Notes: a model not told the origin generated them from the sequence alone. A DNA stretch of 64,000 nt from an uncultured Bacteroidia bacterium (GCA_937922655.1 CALAJH010000005.1:62001-126000); one strand, 5' to 3'; counted from the first letter of the stretch, positions 35,966-46,089 are shown. Translations and numbers: made by a program.

Positions 35966-37204
35966 TTATTTCGATCGCATGGCTTCGACGGGGTCGAGGC
36001 GTGCGGCGGCATAGGCGGGAACGATGCCGGAAATCAAGCCAATGAGCGCCGACAAAACCAAGCCCAAAGCCACGTCCCCCCACTCGATGACGACCTCCAC
36101 GCCCCAATCCATTTTAACCGACAGCCACGCCCCGAACGCCGTCGTCGCCAACAAAAGCCCAATCCCTATCACGCCCCCGACCAAACACAACAAGACGGAT
36201 TCGGTCAAAAATTGGGACAAAATAAACGTTCGACTTGCGCCAAGGGCTTTTTGTATGCCGATTTCTTTGGTGCGTTCGCGTACGGAAACGAACATAATAT
36301 TCGCAATGCCAAAACCGCCGACAAGCAAAGAAAACAAACTAATGAAAACGCCGACGGTGCTCATGACGTCGAAAATCCGTTGGATTTGCTTCATGAGCAT
36401 TTCCTGTTTGTTGATGGAAAAATTGTCTTCGGCGCCGGGACGCAGGCCGCGGGCTTTGCGCATCTTGACCGTAACGTCGTCTTCGAGTTTGTCCAAACGG
36501 GTGTATTGCACGGCCTTTATCCCCACGACCTTGTCAATCGTTCTTTGGGTAACGTTGAAAAGCGATGCGAACTGTCCGTAGGGCATGTAGAGTATTTGGT
36601 CTTGGCTGTCGCCGAAAATGGTGTTGCCTTTGCGTTCGAGCACGCCGATGACTTTAAGGCGCCGGCCCGCGACCTCGACCGTGCGGCCGACATAAGGCTT
36701 GACGGGGAAAAGGGTCGTGGCCACGTCCCATCCTATCAAACAAACGTTGCGGCCCGATTCGGTTTCTATCGGGCTGAAGTACCTGCCTTCGGCGACGACC
36801 ACGTCCATGACGATGGAAAAATCGTAGGTTACGCCCATGACCGTAACGTTTTCGAGGCTTCTGCCGCCGCTTTTGAGCGTCGCGCCGTTTTTTCGGGCTT
36901 GAAAATAAACGCCGGCCGTTTCCGTGAGTTGGCTTTTGAGCTTGCGAAACTCGTTGTAGCTCATTTTCGGCCGGTTGAAATATTTGTGCCAGTCGTCGGA
37001 AACGTCTTTCCACGGCCAATTGTGAACGAAAAGCACGGTGTTGCCGAGTTGGGAAAGGTTTTTGCTCACCGAATGCTCCATCGAATGGACAAGGGTAAAC
37101 ACAACGGTAATGGCGAAAATGCCGATGGAAATGCCGAGCGTCGTCAAAAACGAACGAAAACCATAACCGCGAATGGCGCGAACGGCGAGTTTGAGGCTTT
37201 CCAT
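35966..37204 (-). CDS. MacB/FtsX-type ABC transporter permease
   Basis: 412 residues from ATG 37204 (overlapping the mlaE stop by one base). The topology is that of MacB/LolC-type permeases: one N-terminal membrane segment (T-L-G-I-S-I-G-I-F-A-I-T-V-V-F), a periplasmic MacB_PCD core (residues about 45-270), and three C-terminal segments. The signature E-I-G-I-Q-K-A-L-G-A lies in the coupling loop and the protein ends A-A-R-L-D-P-V-E-A-M-R. Such permeases export peptides or lipoproteins, or act as mechanotransmitters without transport. The ATPase and membrane-fusion partner are not adjacent; the neighbour is instead MlaE. Confidence 0.9.
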   Translation of the reverse strand: MESLKLAVRAIRGYGFRSFLTTLGISIGIFAITVVFTLVHSMEHSVSKNLSQLGNTVLFVHNWPWKDVSDDWHKYFNRPKMSYNEFRKLKSQLTETAGVYFQARKNGATLKSGGRSLENVTVMGVTYDFSIVMDVVVAEGRYFSPIETESGRNVCLIGWDVATTLFPVKPYVGRTVEVAGRRLKVIGVLERKGNTIFGDSQDQILYMPYGQFASLFNVTQRTIDKVVGIKAVQYTRLDKLEDDVTVKMRKARGLRPGAEDNFSINKQEMLMKQIQRIFDVMSTVGVFISLFSLLVGGFGIANIMFVSVRERTKEIGIQKALGASRTFILSQFLTESVLLCLVGGVIGIGLLLATTAFGAWLSVKMDWGVEVVIEWGDVALGLVLSALIGLISGIVPAYAAARLDPVEAMRSK

Positions 37205-37944
37205 TACAATAAAATCCCCGCGAGCAGATAGTCGGAAACCAGCAGAACGATGCAACTCATGACGACGGCGCGGGTCGAAGCCTCTCCGACCTCGATGGCG
37301 CCGCCTTCGACGTTGTAACCTTGATACGACGAAATCGAGGCAATAATGAAACCGAAAGCCACGGCCTTAATCATCATGAACGTAACGTAAAACGGGTCGT
37401 GATACTGACGGGCGCCCGACGTGAATTGGGCAAAGTTGAGTTCGCCCGTCAATTCGCCGGCCAAAATGCCCCCCAAATGCATGACAAAGGCGGCGATAAT
37501 CACCAAACAAGGAAAAGCCACGAGCGAGGCCAAGATTTTCGGCATTATCAAAAACGACGCGGAATTGACGCCCATGACTTCGAGCGCGTCGATTTGTTCG
37601 GTTACGCGCATGGTGCCGATTTGCCCCGCAATATTCGAGCCGATTTTGCCCGCCAAAACCAAAGCCGTTATCGACGGCGCCATTTCCAACAACGCCGACG
37701 CCGAGACCACCGTCCCGATAATCGAACGCGGAAAAAAACCGATTTCCAACTGGTACGCCGTTTGAATCGTCGTTACCGCGCCGACAAAAATCGAGGTTAT
37801 CAAAACAATCACGATGCTTCCTATGCCCATCGAAACGATTTCGCGAAGCGTCGCGTGCCAATACACGCTCCATTTTTCGCTCATCCAAAACGAACGGCGC
37901 ATGAGCATCAAATAACTTCCAAAGTGGTAAAGCCCCCGTAGCAT
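37204..37944 (-). CDS. mlaE: MlaE-family lipid ABC transporter permease
   Basis: 246 residues with about five membrane segments. Conserved MlaE elements are visible: a G-A-V-T-T-I-Q-T-A-Y-Q-L region, R-S-I-I-G-T, V-L-A-G-K-I-G-S-N-I-A-G-Q-I-G-T-M-R-V-T-E-Q-I-D-A-L-E-V-M-G split here into parts, and the C-terminal G-A-x-x-V-G-E-A-S-T-R-A-V-V. MlaE moves phospholipids between inner and outer membrane together with MlaF (ATPase) and MlaD (MCE protein). Neither lies next to it, which is unusual. It is 1 bp overlapped with the MacB-like permease downstream, so these two permeases are co-transcribed. Confidence 0.9.
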   Translation of the reverse strand: MLRGLYHFGSYLMLMRRSFWMSEKWSVYWHATLREIVSMGIGSIVIVLITSIFVGAVTTIQTAYQLEIGFFPRSIIGTVVSASALLEMAPSITALVLAGKIGSNIAGQIGTMRVTEQIDALEVMGVNSASFLIMPKILASLVAFPCLVIIAAFVMHLGGILAGELTGELNFAQFTSGARQYHDPFYVTFMMIKAVAFGFIIASISSYQGYNVEGGAIEVGEASTRAVVMSCIVLLVSDYLLAGILL

Positions 37945-37967
37945 TGAAAACGTTTTATCGTCGTCGA

Positions 37968-37993
37968 TTGTAAAAACGTCGACGTTTTTACAA
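37968..37993. terminator. Perfect 26-bp palindrome, probable terminator between E1 and mlaE
   Basis: The sequence from 37968 to 37993 equals its own reverse complement (TTGTAAAAACGTC and its mirror). It lies between the end of the minus-strand E1 gene (38098) and the start of mlaE (37944). With its internal A5/T5 runs it can fold as a terminator on either strand; a dimeric repressor site is the alternative. Confidence 0.5.
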
Positions 37994-38097
37994 CGCGCGT
38001 TTACGGTTACAAAGATAAACCTAATTTTTTTAATTGAACGCGTCGTATGATTCGGGGCGCGTTCGACGATTTCCCAAAAACGGGCGAACGACGCGTT

Positions 38098-40191
38098 TTA
38101 GTCGTTGACAAGCCGGCGAAGCGCTTCGGCAATCTCTTCGATTTTGGGCAAAACGGCGTTTTCGAGAACGGTGCTGAGGGGAATGGCGGGGATAAAAGCG
38201 CTTCCCAGCACCACCGGCGGACGGTCCAAATAATGAAAACAACGTTGGGCGATGCGCCCGGCGAGCGCCTCGGCGAAGGTGTTGAACGCCGGCTCCTCGG
38301 TCAGCACCATGACCTTGTTGTGGCGTTTGACCGACGCTTCGACGGCCTGCCAATCCAAAGGTTCGAGCGTGCGCAAATCCAACACCTCGACTTGTCCTTT
38401 AAGGGTTTCGGCGGCGTTGACGGCCCAATGCACCCCGCGTCCGTAGGTTACGACGACGCAACTCGTGCCGTATTTGACCTCGTCGGGGTCGGCCTCCAAA
38501 AATATTCTCGCCTTGCCCAAAGGCACGATATATTCTTCGTCGGGTTCGACGGTGCGGGCGAGTTTGGAGCCCGGCACCTTCGACCAATACAGTCCTTTGT
38601 GTTCGAGCAGAACGACGGGGTTGGGGTCGTAAAATGCGGCCTTGAACAGGCCTTTCATATCGGCGGCGTTGGACGGATAGACCACCTTGACCCCGCGAAT
38701 ATTGGTCAGCACCGATTCGACGCTCGAAGAATGAAACGGCCCGCCCGCCCCGTACGCCCCTATCGGCACGCGTATCAAGGCCTGTGCGTTCCATTTGCCG
38801 TTGGAAAGGTAATGACAACGCGAAAGTTCGGTGAAAAGCTGGTTAAGACCGGGCCAAATGTAGTCGGCAAATTGGACTTCGACCACGGGTTTGCACCCGA
38901 CGGCCGACATGCCCACCGTCGAACCGATGATGTACGCTTCTTGAATGGGGGTGTTGAAAACGCGTGCGGAGCCGTACTTGGCGGCAAGGGTGGCGGCCTC
39001 CCGAAACACCCCTCCCAGCCGACCGCCCACGTCTTGCCCGTAAAGCAGGGCCTCGGGATGTTTGCGCATGAGTTCGTCGAGGGCGTGCAGGGCGGCGTCG
39101 ACCATGACGACTTCCTTTCCGCCCGGGGGCGTGCGTTGTCCGCGCTCCTCGACGACGGGCGTCGGCGCGTAGATATGGTCGTAAATGGAGGCGGGGTCGG
39201 GGTCGGGCGCGTTTTTTGCGGCTTCAAAGTCCATGCGCACCCGCGCCTTAGCCTCCGTTTCGATGCCCTCCAAAACGTTTTCGTCCAAACCCCATTCCAA
39301 AAGTTGATTTTTAAGCACAACGAACGGGTCTTTTTTCCGAGCCTCGGCCAGCTCCTCCGCAGGACGATACCATTCCGAACGCACCCCCGACGTATGATGG
39401 CCCAACAACGGACACGGCGCGTAAAACAAAAACGGCCGTCGCTCTTTGCGCACCGTTTCCAACGTCCGATGGAACGCCTCGTAACACGCAATAAAATCCC
39501 AGCCCTCGACCTCGACGGTCTCCAAACCCGGAAAACCTTTGGCAAACGCCACGGCGTTCATCGCACGCATCTCCGCGCCCGTCGCCGATATGCCCCAATC
39601 GTTGTCCTGAACGACGTAAACAATCGGCAATCGGTGCAATATCGCCATCTGAAACGCCTCCGACACCTCCCCCTCGGTGATGGCGCCGTCCCCCAACGAA
39701 CACACCACCACGGGTTTTTCTTGGTAAGTAGCGAGTCCCTGCGTTTCCAAGTACTTGAATCCTTGGGCGGCGCCGGTGGCGGGAATCGCCTGCATGCCCG
39801 TCGCCGACGACTGATGCGGAATTTGGGGCATGTCGGGCCGACGAAGACTGGGATGGGCGTAATACGTCCGTCCGCCCGAAAACGGGTCGTCGCGCTTGGC
39901 CAAAAGCTGAAGCATCAACTCATACGGCGACATGCCAATGCCCAACAACATCGATTCGTCCCGGTAATAAGGATAAACGTAATCGTAGGGTTTGAGTTGC
40001 ATGGCCACGGCCAGCTGAACGGCCTCGTGACCCCGGGACGTCGAATGGACGAACTTACACAAATCACGGTTTTCGTCGTAAACGCGGGCCATTTCACCGA
40101 CGCAACTCATGAGTTCGTAAGCTTTGAGCAGCGTATCGAGTTCGATGGCAAAACCGTCGACGTTTTCGTCGACAATGACGGCGGCTAACAT
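38098..40191 (-). CDS. 2-oxoacid (branched-chain) dehydrogenase E1, alpha-beta fusion
   Basis: 697 residues. The N-terminal half is E1 alpha: R-G-H-E-A, Y-P-Y-Y-R-D, and the thiamine diphosphate motif G-D-G-A-I-T-E-G with N about 28 residues later (Q-D-N-D-W-G-I-S). The C-terminal half (from about residue 350) is E1 beta: G-Q-D-V-G, G-G-V-F-R, N-T-P-I-Q-E, the F-A-D-Y-I-W-P region and P-S-N-A-A-D-M-K-G-L. The fusion of both subunits in one chain is common in Bacteroidota. It oxidatively decarboxylates branched-chain or similar 2-oxoacids to acyl-CoA with E2 and E3, feeding branched starter units to FabH. E2/E3 genes are not in the window. Monocistronic. Confidence 0.93.
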   Translation of the reverse strand: MLAAVIVDENVDGFAIELDTLLKAYELMSCVGEMARVYDENRDLCKFVHSTSRGHEAVQLAVAMQLKPYDYVYPYYRDESMLLGIGMSPYELMLQLLAKRDDPFSGGRTYYAHPSLRRPDMPQIPHQSSATGMQAIPATGAAQGFKYLETQGLATYQEKPVVVCSLGDGAITEGEVSEAFQMAILHRLPIVYVVQDNDWGISATGAEMRAMNAVAFAKGFPGLETVEVEGWDFIACYEAFHRTLETVRKERRPFLFYAPCPLLGHHTSGVRSEWYRPAEELAEARKKDPFVVLKNQLLEWGLDENVLEGIETEAKARVRMDFEAAKNAPDPDPASIYDHIYAPTPVVEERGQRTPPGGKEVVMVDAALHALDELMRKHPEALLYGQDVGGRLGGVFREAATLAAKYGSARVFNTPIQEAYIIGSTVGMSAVGCKPVVEVQFADYIWPGLNQLFTELSRCHYLSNGKWNAQALIRVPIGAYGAGGPFHSSSVESVLTNIRGVKVVYPSNAADMKGLFKAAFYDPNPVVLLEHKGLYWSKVPGSKLARTVEPDEEYIVPLGKARIFLEADPDEVKYGTSCVVVTYGRGVHWAVNAAETLKGQVEVLDLRTLEPLDWQAVEASVKRHNKVMVLTEEPAFNTFAEALAGRIAQRCFHYLDRPPVVLGSAFIPAIPLSTVLENAVLPKIEEIAEALRRLVND

Positions 40192-40467
40192 ATTGGCGTT
40201 TCAATTATGCTACGAAAATACGCAATCCGACCCGATTCACAAAATATATTGACGATATGATATTGACGATGCGTGCGGCGTTGAAAAAAAAGTTTATACA
40301 CATCGAGAAATTATACTTCTTAAAAGAATTTTATAAAAATTTTGCAAAATTATCGTTGCCGCAAACTTTTTACCGTTCGAACGCGATTATTGACAAGCCG
40401 GGGAAAACCCTGTGCATGATTGGCGAAATATACTTAAATTCGCGTTCACATTAAATTTACTTCGGCC

Positions 40468-43400
40468 ATGTTGTCTACCTTATTTCAACGATATGCGATA
40501 CTTTCGGCGGCGGTCGCGATCTGCTCGTTGCCGGCGACGCCAAGCGCCCAAACGATATTGGCGCAATGGAACTTCAACGACGGCACCGAACAAGGCTGGA
40601 GTTTGAACGTCCAAGAAAACGGCGCCACCAACCCCAACGGTGCGGCGCACCGTTTCGTTGTCGCCTCCTCTTACGCAAGCTGTCAGGCGTTTTTTCCGGG
40701 ATACGGCAACGCGACCGAGGGGCCGTCCCCCAACCAACCCAACAACGCCTGTACGAGCTTTGTAGGCGAAGACCCCAATGGTTACAATTTGCGTGTAACC
40801 ACCCTTCGCGGTATTCAGTCCAATCCGCCGTGTTTGTTGCCCGTCGTTTGTGCAGTGGATTTGAACGCCTGTGGCGGCTTGAACAATTGTTGCAGCGGTA
40901 CGTTGGAAAACGAAATTTTGTTTGCCAAAAGTCCCGTTTTTTCCACCGCAGGCTTCTCGGGCGTAACCTTGGAATTCAGCTGGCACATGAAAGGAGGATT
41001 GTGGCCGGCGGCTAACAATCCCGCATTGGTTCCCGCCGCCATTCCCGAAGCCCGAATCATGGGAGAGATTTATTACAGCTACGACGGCACAAATTGGTCT
41101 TTTTTGCAAAGCGCGAATATTGGCGGCGGCGGCGGTAATCTCGGTCAACTAAGAGACCAACCCAATTGGTTTCGCGCGCGGGTAACCTCGCCTTTGCTTG
41201 ACAATCGTCCTTCGCTTTATCTTGGATTTCGGCACGTAATCGTCGGACTTTATGCGCCGTGGAGTATGTTTGGAATCATTACCGGCAACATGAATTATTC
41301 GGTTTTCAATGCCATCTCCGCAGGACAACAAGTCGCCGAACCCGGCCTTGCCATCGACGACATATTGGTGTACGTACCCGCACCGACGCAACAACTAACC
41401 GTCCTCTGCCCCGACGTTTCCCCCAACAGCCTCAACGCCAACGCCGGGCAAAACTTCTTTTTTCCCGTGAACTTAAGCGGGCAAGTCGGCGCGGCGGACG
41501 TAACCATCGTTTACGGCGACGGCGCTCCCAATACCGTCCTCGACAACCACACCGACTTCCCTTTCGTTTTCTCCCATACCTACGCCGCCGCCGGAACGTA
41601 CAATTACACCGTTACCGTCTGCCAAAACGGGCAACAAGTTCAATGTACGGGAACGATAAACGTGGTCAATTGTCCGAACGACGTCGTTTTAACCCCAACG
41701 TTTTATTCCGGAGTAACAAGCTGCGGCTTTGCCAACGGCAGCGTATTGTACGACGTTCAACCTCCCGGCGCCTATACCTTTTCCATTTCGCCTTCGGGAC
41801 CGACGGTGCTGCCCAACGGTTTTCAAGACGTTCCGGCGGGACAATACCTGGTTACCGTAACCGACAACGCCACGGGTTGCACGGGTACGGACATCGTCGA
41901 TTTTCCGGCGCCGCTTTCGGTGGAATCGGTTAGCCTCCAAAACACCACGTGCGGTTTGCCCAACGGCCAAGCAACGATTACTCTGGCGGCGGGATGCGGC
42001 AATCCGCCGTTTACCTTTTATTTGGAGAACATCGCCGGCGATGTTTTGCAACAGTCGCCGGCAACCAACAATTTTACCTATACTTTCACCAACCTTGCGG
42101 CCGGGCAATATGCCGTTCGTGCAACGGACGCATCGGGCGCAAGCGCCGTTTGGAGCCTCAATCCGTTTAATATCATTAATCAAGGCGGAAGTGGGCCGAC
42201 GTTTAGCATCACCACTCTCGACCCCACGGGTTGCAACACCAACGACGGCATTATTCTTATCGAGCCGACGGGCGGCTCGCAACCCTACACCATTACCATC
42301 GAAGGCGTCAACAACAACTATCAAACCTCGCAAACGAGCTCGAGTTTGCAAGTCGACGATGTACCCGCGGGAACGTACAACATAACCGTTGTGGACGCCG
42401 CGGGTTGTCCGGGACAAACCGGCGACCCACTTCCCGTCGTTCTCGTCAATCAATCGGGTCCGATGCTCAACGTCACGGAAACCAACGTTTCTTCGTGTGT
42501 TGCCAACAACGGCGCGATACGAATAACCATAGGCAACGGGACGGCGACGTCTTATTCCTTGAATGGCGGCCAAAATTTTACCGCCGCCCCCGGCGGAAAT
42601 CCCTTTGACGTTACCGGCCTTGCGTCCGGAAATTACAACGTCGTCGTCGTTGCGGCGGAATGCACCCTCACCTACGCCAACAACCCCGTTTTCATCGCCG
42701 GGCCGCCCACTTTTGACTTCTATTTCGGAGGAGACCCTTCATTTACGGCCAACTATGCCGAACCCTGCGGCGGTACCACCGACCAAGACATTTGGATTAA
42801 CGGAAATATAATTAACCCCGGCGGATACAGCGTGTTTTACGAGCCCGTGCCGCCCGGCTCTTATTTGGAAAACGACGCCGGAAGCGTTTTGATTATCCAC
42901 GAATTGGTGGCCGATACATATTTGGTGCGCTTGACCCACATCGCCTCGGGTTGTACCTTTGAACGCACGCTCATCGTCGAATCCCCCGTGGGCATTGACC
43001 AAGCGACAACGAACGCCGTCGCCGCCACTTGCAACGCCAACAACGGCGCAATCAACGTCTTTTTGGTTACGACGTGCGGCGAACCGCCGTTTACCTATCG
43101 CTTGCTGAACGAGGCGGGAACGACAACGGTCGCCGGCCCCGTCACCACACCCAACTTCAACCATACGTTCAACAATTTGGCTCCCGGGACGTATACGATA
43201 CGGGTGCGGGACGGCGGCGCCGATACCGACGAAACGACCATCGTCGTGCCGGCGGGCGACACGCCCGAACCCCAAGCGACGCCCGTTGCCCAACCTACGG
43301 GCTGCACCACCCAAGACGGAGCCTTTGACGCAACACTCGCCGGCGCCGTTCCCGAACCCGTTACCGTCGAAATTCTTTTGGCGGGCGCCGTCGTTCAAAC

Positions 43401-45867
43401 CCAAACCGGTACCTCCGCTCAAACCTATTCCTTTACCGGCTTGACGCAAGGATTGTATACCGTGCGCGCGACCGACGCAACGGGATGTTGGGGAACCACG
43501 ACCATTCAACTGCTTTCGAATTTGTCGTTCTCGTTTGGCGCGACGGTAACGCCGCCGACGTGCACCGTGCCAACGTCCGAAGTTGCTTTCGATTTATCGG
43601 CGGGAACGGCGCCCGCAGGCGATTTGACCGTCGTCGTCAACGGGGAAACGAGCGTCGAAACCGGCTTTCCTTTTACGCGAACGCTGGCGCCCGGCACGTA
43701 TACGGTGCAAATTACGGGCGCGGGTTGTGACGCGGCCAACGGCCCCATCCAAATTGTCGTTCCCGAAGTACCCACAATAACCATTTTGGACGTAACGGTC
43801 AACGCCATTACCCAATGCGGGGGAACGGGCGGTTTTTCGGTTGAAATCCAAGGCGCAACCTACCCCGTTAATTATGTTGTTTCCAATCAAACGGGACAAG
43901 TGTTGAACGGTACGGACGACAACGCCGACAACGACAACGTCATCGTCTTTGAGACGTTGGGCCCGGGAACGTATACTTTACTTTTGGCGGACGCGGCGGG
44001 TTGCGGCGGAAATTTGACGAATCCTGTGGTTTTGAACGAACCGCTCGGTCCCGAGGCGACGGTGGAATTATTGGCGCCGTGTCCGCCGTTGGGAAGCAAT
44101 CCCGCACAAGGCGGGGAAATCGTGGTAACGGTTACGGGCGGTCAGCCGCCGTATTTCTATACCGTGCTCGAAGCGGGAGCGGTGATAGCGACGTCGCCCG
44201 GGGCGGTGGCGTCCAACGAATATACGTTCAACAACTTGACCGAAGGGACGTATAGGGTCGAGGTGCGCGACGCCGCCCAGTGCGTCAGCGTTCGCGACGC
44301 ATTGAACTTGACGGCCCCGCCGCCATTGGATTTCAACGTCACGGGAACAGGCGTGCCTTGCCCCGGGGGAAGAGGAAGCCTTCGATTTTCGAGTCTTACC
44401 GGAGGAACGCCGCCGTACGAGGTTTCTTACAACGGCGTCGATTTCCAACTTTTCGGTTCGTTGAACAACGGGGTTTGGCCCGACCTGAACCCCGGCACTT
44501 ATACCGCCCGCCTACGCGACTCGCGCGGATGCCTTAGTTCGCCAATTTCGGTGGAAATTACTCCGCCGTTGCCCGTTTTGGATACGTTAAGCACGGTTGT
44601 GGTACATCCGTTGTGCGTCAAAGGCCCGGCGGCCGTCGCCACGGGCGCCATTACCGTCAATTTCAAAGACGGCACGCCCCCTTACCGTATTTTCACTACC
44701 GCCGAAAACGACACCATCGACTTGGGCAATACGCCGTCGTTCACGCGTCAGGGCGTGGCGCCGGGCAACTATGCGGTGTATATCTTCGACGCTTGTACGC
44801 TTCGCACCTTTGTTTTGCGCGTAAACCCGGGTTTTGAGGTGGACGTGGATGCAACGGCCGAACGATGCATCGACGAGGCCGGGACCTTGGAACTTACACG
44901 GTTCGTGCGCACGCCCGCAGGCGGACGATGGGAAGACCGAACGACCCCTAGCAATATCATCAACGGCGTGTTTTCGGCGCCCGCCCCCGGCAATTACCAA
45001 CTTTTCTACGTGGCGGCGCCCCATGCCGACAGTCCGCAAGCCACATGCGAAGACACCCTTCGTTTGACGATTCATCCCCGGGTCGAGGCGGGCGAACCGA
45101 TATTTGTTTGCGAAGGCTCGGAACGCATCAACGTTTCGGCAACGCCGCCCGGCGGTACATGGAGCAGCATGGACCCCGGAGCGGCGTCGCTCCTCGCGGG
45201 CTTGAACAACAACGGTTCGTCGTCGGTGAGCGGCGTGCGCGCGGGAACCTACTTTTTGACCTACAACCGCTTCGGATGCGAGGACGACCTGATTTTGACC
45301 GTTCATCCCACCCCAAAAACCCGCATCGTCGTAAACCCAAATCCCGAACGCCTGCCGATGAACGAAGACATCGTTTTCACCGCCGACACCGCCGGCTCCA
45401 ATTATCGCGCGCCTTATAGATTTTACTGGGAGTTTATGCACGACGCCAACCTCGAACCCGGCGTGATTGCCCCCGTCGATTCCGGCGAAGTCGTCAAATA
45501 CCAATACAAAGAATCGGGCGACTACACCGTACGTTTAATTACGACCAACGACCTCGGATGCGCGGATACGGTCGAACAAAAAGTTACCGTCGGCGTGGCG
45601 CTCGACATCACCTTCCCGAACATCATCACCCCCAACGGCGACGGGGTCAACGACCGCTTTGAAGTGAATATTCCCTTGCCGGGCAAATACAAAATGCGGA
45701 TATTCGACCGCCACGGCGTACTCATGGCCCGGCTGCCCGAAGACGGCAACGCTTGGGTTCCCAAAGACAACGTCCCCGACGGCACGTATTTCTTTTCCAT
45801 CGAGGCCGAAGACCCCAAACTCAACCGAAAAATTTTCCGAACGGGACAGTTTACCATCATCCGATAA
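40468..45867 (+). CDS. SprB-repeat protein with type B (gliding-associated) T9SS sorting domain
   Basis: 1799 residues. A signal peptide ends A-T-P-S-A-Q. Residues about 30-310 resemble a lectin-like or jelly-roll ectodomain with paired Cys. A PKD domain sits at about 345-391 (V-Y-G-D-G-A-P to A-G-T-Y-N-Y). From about 410 to 1480 a dozen or more SprB repeats follow, each with a Cys near the start, G-S/G-A-x-x, P-x-G-T-Y-x-V and T-D-A-x-G-C. A second PKD is at about 1615-1710, and the last 85 residues are the CHU_C/gliding motility-associated C-terminal domain (F-P-N-I-I-T-P-N-G-D-G-V-N-D-R-F). It should be secreted by the T9SS as a long surface filament, as SprB is. Monocistronic with its own terminator. 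Confidence 0.93.
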   Translation: MLSTLFQRYAILSAAVAICSLPATPSAQTILAQWNFNDGTEQGWSLNVQENGATNPNGAAHRFVVASSYASCQAFFPGYGNATEGPSPNQPNNACTSFVGEDPNGYNLRVTTLRGIQSNPPCLLPVVCAVDLNACGGLNNCCSGTLENEILFAKSPVFSTAGFSGVTLEFSWHMKGGLWPAANNPALVPAAIPEARIMGEIYYSYDGTNWSFLQSANIGGGGGNLGQLRDQPNWFRARVTSPLLDNRPSLYLGFRHVIVGLYAPWSMFGIITGNMNYSVFNAISAGQQVAEPGLAIDDILVYVPAPTQQLTVLCPDVSPNSLNANAGQNFFFPVNLSGQVGAADVTIVYGDGAPNTVLDNHTDFPFVFSHTYAAAGTYNYTVTVCQNGQQVQCTGTINVVNCPNDVVLTPTFYSGVTSCGFANGSVLYDVQPPGAYTFSISPSGPTVLPNGFQDVPAGQYLVTVTDNATGCTGTDIVDFPAPLSVESVSLQNTTCGLPNGQATITLAAGCGNPPFTFYLENIAGDVLQQSPATNNFTYTFTNLAAGQYAVRATDASGASAVWSLNPFNIINQGGSGPTFSITTLDPTGCNTNDGIILIEPTGGSQPYTITIEGVNNNYQTSQTSSSLQVDDVPAGTYNITVVDAAGCPGQTGDPLPVVLVNQSGPMLNVTETNVSSCVANNGAIRITIGNGTATSYSLNGGQNFTAAPGGNPFDVTGLASGNYNVVVVAAECTLTYANNPVFIAGPPTFDFYFGGDPSFTANYAEPCGGTTDQDIWINGNIINPGGYSVFYEPVPPGSYLENDAGSVLIIHELVADTYLVRLTHIASGCTFERTLIVESPVGIDQATTNAVAATCNANNGAINVFLVTTCGEPPFTYRLLNEAGTTTVAGPVTTPNFNHTFNNLAPGTYTIRVRDGGADTDETTIVVPAGDTPEPQATPVAQPTGCTTQDGAFDATLAGAVPEPVTVEILLAGAVVQTQTGTSAQTYSFTGLTQGLYTVRATDATGCWGTTTIQLLSNLSFSFGATVTPPTCTVPTSEVAFDLSAGTAPAGDLTVVVNGETSVETGFPFTRTLAPGTYTVQITGAGCDAANGPIQIVVPEVPTITILDVTVNAITQCGGTGGFSVEIQGATYPVNYVVSNQTGQVLNGTDDNADNDNVIVFETLGPGTYTLLLADAAGCGGNLTNPVVLNEPLGPEATVELLAPCPPLGSNPAQGGEIVVTVTGGQPPYFYTVLEAGAVIATSPGAVASNEYTFNNLTEGTYRVEVRDAAQCVSVRDALNLTAPPPLDFNVTGTGVPCPGGRGSLRFSSLTGGTPPYEVSYNGVDFQLFGSLNNGVWPDLNPGTYTARLRDSRGCLSSPISVEITPPLPVLDTLSTVVVHPLCVKGPAAVATGAITVNFKDGTPPYRIFTTAENDTIDLGNTPSFTRQGVAPGNYAVYIFDACTLRTFVLRVNPGFEVDVDATAERCIDEAGTLELTRFVRTPAGGRWEDRTTPSNIINGVFSAPAPGNYQLFYVAAPHADSPQATCEDTLRLTIHPRVEAGEPIFVCEGSERINVSATPPGGTWSSMDPGAASLLAGLNNNGSSSVSGVRAGTYFLTYNRFGCEDDLILTVHPTPKTRIVVNPNPERLPMNEDIVFTADTAGSNYRAPYRFYWEFMHDANLEPGVIAPVDSGEVVKYQYKESGDYTVRLITTNDLGCADTVEQKVTVGVALDITFPNIITPNGDGVNDRFEVNIPLPGKYKMRIFDRHGVLMARLPEDGNAWVPKDNVPDGTYFFSIEAEDPKLNRKIFRTGQFTIIR

Positions 45868-45882
45868 CCCCAAGCGTTTGTG

Positions 45883-45914
45883 CGCCGCCGGCTTAACGCC
45901 GGCGGCGTTTTTTT
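45883..45914 (+). terminator. Intrinsic terminator of the SprB-repeat gene
   Basis: CGCCGCCGGC at 45883-45892 pairs perfectly with GCCGGCGGCG at 45898-45907 around a 5-base loop, and seven T follow. It starts 15 bp past the stop codon, a textbook intrinsic terminator. Confidence 0.95.
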
Positions 45915-46077
45915 CTATTTAAAATCCTTGTTTCGTTCTAACGGCCGGTCTCGGCATTTTGAATCATTTTCCTAATTCGTCTGCGCACCTTATGGCCTGT
46001 GGATGTTTTTTTTATCGTTACGTAGTACGCTACCGTTAATTTTTTGTAGTCGAATGCACCGGATGGGGATAGTCGTT

Positions 46078-46085
46078 TATCTTTG
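46078..46085 (+). promoter_or_regulatory. -7 box directly ahead of pstB
   Basis: TATCTTTG matches TAnnTTTG exactly and ends only 4 bp before the pstB ATG. Transcription would start at or inside the start codon, implying a leaderless mRNA, unless the real start codon is further in. Confidence 0.45.
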
Positions 46086-46089
46086 CGGC

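Noticed and set aside
35791-36045. 84-codon plus-strand frame in the AT-rich gap
   Set aside because: Half of it is antisense to the MacB-like permease; codon content follows local AT richness.
38047-40188. 713-codon open frame antisense to the E1 gene, and similar ones at 51328-53631 and 56239-58641
   Set aside because: The E1 and 56239-58641 frames are codon-for-codon antisense to real genes; there antisense stops need TTA, CTA or TCA in the sense strand, which this genome rarely uses. No motifs or signal peptides are seen in any of the three.
40257-40454. 65-codon frame upstream of the SprB-repeat gene
   Set aside because: Lys/Phe/Ile-rich translation of an AT-rich promoter region; no supporting evidence.
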